Below, piece by piece: positions 60,541 through 64,000 of a DNA stretch of 64,000 nucleotides; the stretch's first letter is position 1; the number at the start of each line of letters is the position of its first letter. Source of the stretch: Silurus meridionalis (Eukaryota > Chordata > Actinopteri > Siluriformes > Siluridae); the NCBI RefSeq assembly GCF_014805685.1, contig NC_060902.1, positions 7,443,286-7,507,285 on the forward strand, given 5' to 3'. A model generated the notes under the pieces. It did no database searches and was not told the origin of the DNA. It saw only the letters and a list, made by a program, of their open reading frames with translations. A program made the translations under genes and the position numbers.

Positions 60541-62313
60541 TTAACCAGTGTGTGACTTTAATACCACAAAGCCATGACAGTGCATGCATGCAAATAACAG
60601 CAATACTGATAGAGCTGAATCCAATAAAGATCCAATTACTCACCAATATATTGTCGAGCAGTAAATCCCTTTTTTTGGCTGATCACCTGTTATGAACCTG
60701 TCTCAACCCCAAAAGCTCAATTCAAGCTCTTTAAACAAGAATAAAAGAAGGATAAATAGGAATAACGGTCTACGGGTGTGTGTGTGTAGAAAGATCTCGG
60801 CTCGGTTGGTTGCAGAAAGATGGACGGATTTGATGTTCTTGCTGTTGCTCAGCTCCGGTTCCTGTGTCTGATCTCAAAACGTCTCTCGTTGGAAAAGAGC
60901 CATGTGGTAACGGGACTCGCATCCTCCCTAACACCACCACACTCATTGAGCTCACACTTACTCTGGCCACACACTGCACTCCGTGCACTGCCGGCAGGGG
61001 GTTCTGCTTTTAGCTATGACATTTGGGGTGAAATTTGGGACACTGTGTCAAGCAGGTGGTTTTTATCCACATTCAAGCATCAGTTCAATGGCACCCCATA
61101 TGGCTTAACATTTACTGAGAGAACTCACTCAGTACGAGTGTGAAAAATATTTTAGAATATTCATTCATAGTCATTCAAAGGTGCTGGTCTCATACCAAGG
61201 GTGAAAAAACAGGCTTTCAAAGGAAATTCTGTCAACAATTTGCAGTCTGTTATTTTGCAGGCTTGACCCATCTGTCAGAAAGTCTGAGAGCATCAACAAA
61301 ATAGTTTTGAACATCACCAGTACCAAAAAAACAAACCTAAAATCCAAGACACATAAAATATTTATTAATTTTTATTATTATAGCACAAACATGTGCTGAG
61401 ATTTAGCAATACTGAAATGTAGTCATAAAATTATTCATTCATTTGGTAATTCTTTAGTAATCCTTGTCAGGTTTGTGAATTCAACTCTGGAACACTGTAA
61501 TTCTAGAAGACACCCAGGATGAAACACCAGTCCACTCCGGATTATCCTAACACTGAAGCTGAAATTAAATAAACGAAAGTGAAAGACTGAAATATAAAAC
61601 ACAAAACCAAAAATCTTTGGTATACTTTGACATATCTTTGCCACAATATTAACATTATAATCAACCTGAGGCTTTTGTGAGTATGGGTAGGTTCTTATCA
61701 TAATAGTTTCATCTTACTGGTGTCATGCAGCAAAAGCTGACTTTGTGTCATCACAATGAGTTGCTTTATTTCTCACAGGTTTTTTTCCTCATTCTGAAAC
61801 AGACCACTAATTCTGGATAACAACCAGCTTCAAGTAGCGACTCGTCTCTCAGCAGGAAGAATTACATGGATTGCAGGAAACTGGGAGTTTCCTAAGTGTT
61901 CACTGTGCTATGGAAAAGACTGACCTGGTCACTATGCAGCATTCAGTTAAGGGTCATTCGTCATTTAAACGCAAAAGAAGTAGGACACCGCATACAGAGA
62001 GTGGCCACCAAAGATGCTGGCAAATACTGCACTACTGTGCGAGTCCTACTATGGTGATATCTGCACTTGAGCTGTTGAAATCTAATATGAGTTTTAGTGT
62101 TTTTGGTAATGCCTAAATAATACAACACCATGATGACATCACATTGCAACTATGCAAAACCATTTTTAAAAACTGGTCAAAGCATCAAACATATGTTCAA
62201 ACCACATAAAAGTACAGTAGACTCATACAAGACAATCCATACTAAAACACATGAAAGCTTTCTCAAATCATGTTGAAGGATTCAAAAATGAAGCTTAAAC
62301 TATGCAAAAAAAT

Positions 62314-62315
<2 letters not shown>
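60541..62315. other. Upstream flank of slc6a11
   Basis: No other gene. The first few hundred bases may contain 5' UTR or promoter sequence; the rest is unassigned. Confidence 0.5.
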
Positions 62316-62358
<43 letters not shown>

Positions 62359-62420
62359 CTTTATTTTGTATAGCGCCTTTTCTGAGGAGTTTCTCAAAGC
62401 GCTTGACATAACAGATACAA
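62316..62420. repeat. (AAT)n plus a common fish repeat end
   Basis: About 43 bp of AAT followed by CTTTATTTTGTATAGCGCCT and CTCAAAGCGCTTGACA, a pattern frequent in fish genomes (class not assigned). Confidence 0.7.
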
Positions 62421-63584
62421 TTAAAAGATACACATAATAATGCAAACACTAAAACTAACTATACAAAATAAAGCTATACAAGGCATTCACCATTTAAGAA
62501 GTATGGGGCTAATGTTCCTCAGCCTTAGAATAGCTGTAGAATACAGTTAAATACATAGATATGAATATGCCTGTTAATATGCCTGGATATATGCACACTC
62601 AGCATTTTTATTAGCACCAGAGAACATACCTGAAATCCAAAAAACAAATAAAAATTGGTGCTACTTGACCACTGTACCAGTGAATTTTAAGGGAGCAAAG
62701 ATTATCACTGCAGCGAGACTGACAACAAGACAGGATGGAGTGTTTGCTAGGATACAGGGACATCACTTTATTTTTCTTCTCTGTTGATTTCTTGCATATG
62801 CATATGAACAATAATCATGTACATATAAAACTGTTGTGTGCATATAAGTAGATTTTAATGACTGATATAAATGACAAGATGTTGAAGTAGAATGCAACTT
62901 AATTTATTTTCATAAACATGGCACATCTATCAGGATGCACTCTATGAATTCAGCCACTCACACATGTAGTTTCAGTTCCCACCGAGAGACTTTTTTACTC
63001 TTCTTGCACACATATACAGCACAGTGCAGGAGCAGGAATAGTCTTCTGCTTATATTCTAGTCATATTTGTTTGTTTGACTATTAGCCTAGATTTCAGTGG
63101 AACAAGTCCCACTGGCCTGTGACAGGTAGCCCAAAAAATTAGACAAGGCATTTGCTTAAAAATCATTTATCTACTAATTATATACACTCATGACAATATA
63201 CTATTGATACTAGATTGCTGTTGAAAACTTGAACCTGTTTGGTTATGTTGAAGATGGTGACTAATTTTCTATAACAGCAGCTCTGCAAATAATTTATGTA
63301 GTAATTCAAATCCAATGCTTATAGCACATAATCAAATGATCTCCATTCTACAGTATATGTTACTTTATCTATATTAACACCTAACTACCAAAGACTAGTT
63401 TAGCAGTTGCAGGACATGATATACAACTGATATTAATTCAAGTATGTTATTTACCAAACAGTAATAAAAATAGGAATGTGATGAAGCTTTCTGTTAGAAG
63501 ACATTTTTATTATTTGAGAATACTTCAGTGTTTATATAATAGTCATTAAATATCTGATAAAAGGAAGTAGATTTTTGCTCACCC
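62421..63584. other. Intergenic DNA, nothing recognised
   Basis: AT-rich, no coding or repeat signal that I can name. Confidence 0.5.
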
Positions 63585-64000
63585 TCAAGCAGGTCTCAGA
63601 TTAGGTCCGAGGACTGGTTTGTCATGATAGATCTCAAGGATGCATACTTCTACATATCTATCCTTTTGGCTCACAGGAGATTCCTGAGGTTTGGAGCTTT
63701 CAGTGGCGAAGCTTATCAATATTGGGTCCTCTTGTTCAGCCTTGCACTCTCACCCCGCACCTTCACAAGGTGCAAAAATGTGCTTTAAAACAGCTGAAAC
63801 TCCAGAACATTTGCATTCTGAACAATATCGACCACTGGTTGATATTAGCTCGTTTAGAGCTTCTGGCAGTCCGACATCGAGATGTCTGAAACGGAGGAGG
63901 ATAGAATGCCTGTAACCTTACAGGTCGTGGGATGACCGAGGGCACCTCGGGATGTTAACCATCCTGGGGTGCAAAAAAACACTGGCCATACCTGTAGTAA
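63585..64000 (+). pseudogene. DIRS-like reverse transcriptase fragment, cut by the window end
   Basis: Translates in pieces as RSEDWFVMIDLKDAYF, RRFLRFGAFSGEAYQYWVL and LALSPRTFTRC, then after frame changes WLILARLELLAVRHRDV. The IDLKDAYFHI-type block carries the first catalytic Asp of the RT and LALSPRTFT is typical of DIRS RTs. Stops and shifts show it is broken. The YIDD-type active site is altered. Confidence 0.78.

Overview
This is 64 kb of vertebrate, almost certainly teleost, genomic DNA. Supporting signs are intron-split genes with GT/AG junctions, many long di- and tetranucleotide microsatellites, and a fish-type transposon load (Tc1-like, hAT, RTE, DIRS, Ty3/gypsy). The Tc1-like families resemble ones I associate with catfishes and relatives (otophysan fishes), but that placement is inference.

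The only host gene I can support is one complete coding sequence on the minus strand. It is a GAT-3-type GABA transporter (slc6a11), with 14 coding exons between 60344 (ATG) and 29072 (end of stop). All junctions keep frame and the exons sum to 1824 nt, or 607 residues. The sequence ends in the PDZ-type tail ETHF. A CpG-rich segment covers coding exon 1 and the DNA just upstream, and probably holds the promoter. A short 5' UTR intron is possible there.

Layout: 1-7 kb holds old transposons, including a Tc1 fragment, a Ty3/gypsy gag relic, and a hAT element with target duplication interrupted by an RTE LINE. 7-11 kb holds microsatellites and unassigned DNA. 11.2-12.9 kb is an internally deleted DIRS-like retrotransposon. 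13-22.4 kb is mostly unassigned. 22.8-26 kb is a decayed Ty3/gypsy pol on the minus strand, itself invaded by a hAT-like element. 26.7-29 kb is the 3' flank of slc6a11. 29.07-60.34 kb is slc6a11, whose introns carry Tc1-like, DDE, hAT and DIRS-derived pieces and microsatellites. 60.35-63.6 kb is upstream flank, and 63.6-64 kb is a DIRS reverse-transcriptase fragment cut by the window end.

I see no undescribed multi-gene system. The more unusual material is structural: a DIRS relic in which gag runs straight into the recombinase, a DIRS-end fold-back piece sitting inside a hAT copy, a long near-perfect palindrome in intron 1, and a tetranucleotide repeat about 40 nt from a splice donor. All splice sites are inferred by eye from frame, GT/AG and family similarity. 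No alignment or database search was run.
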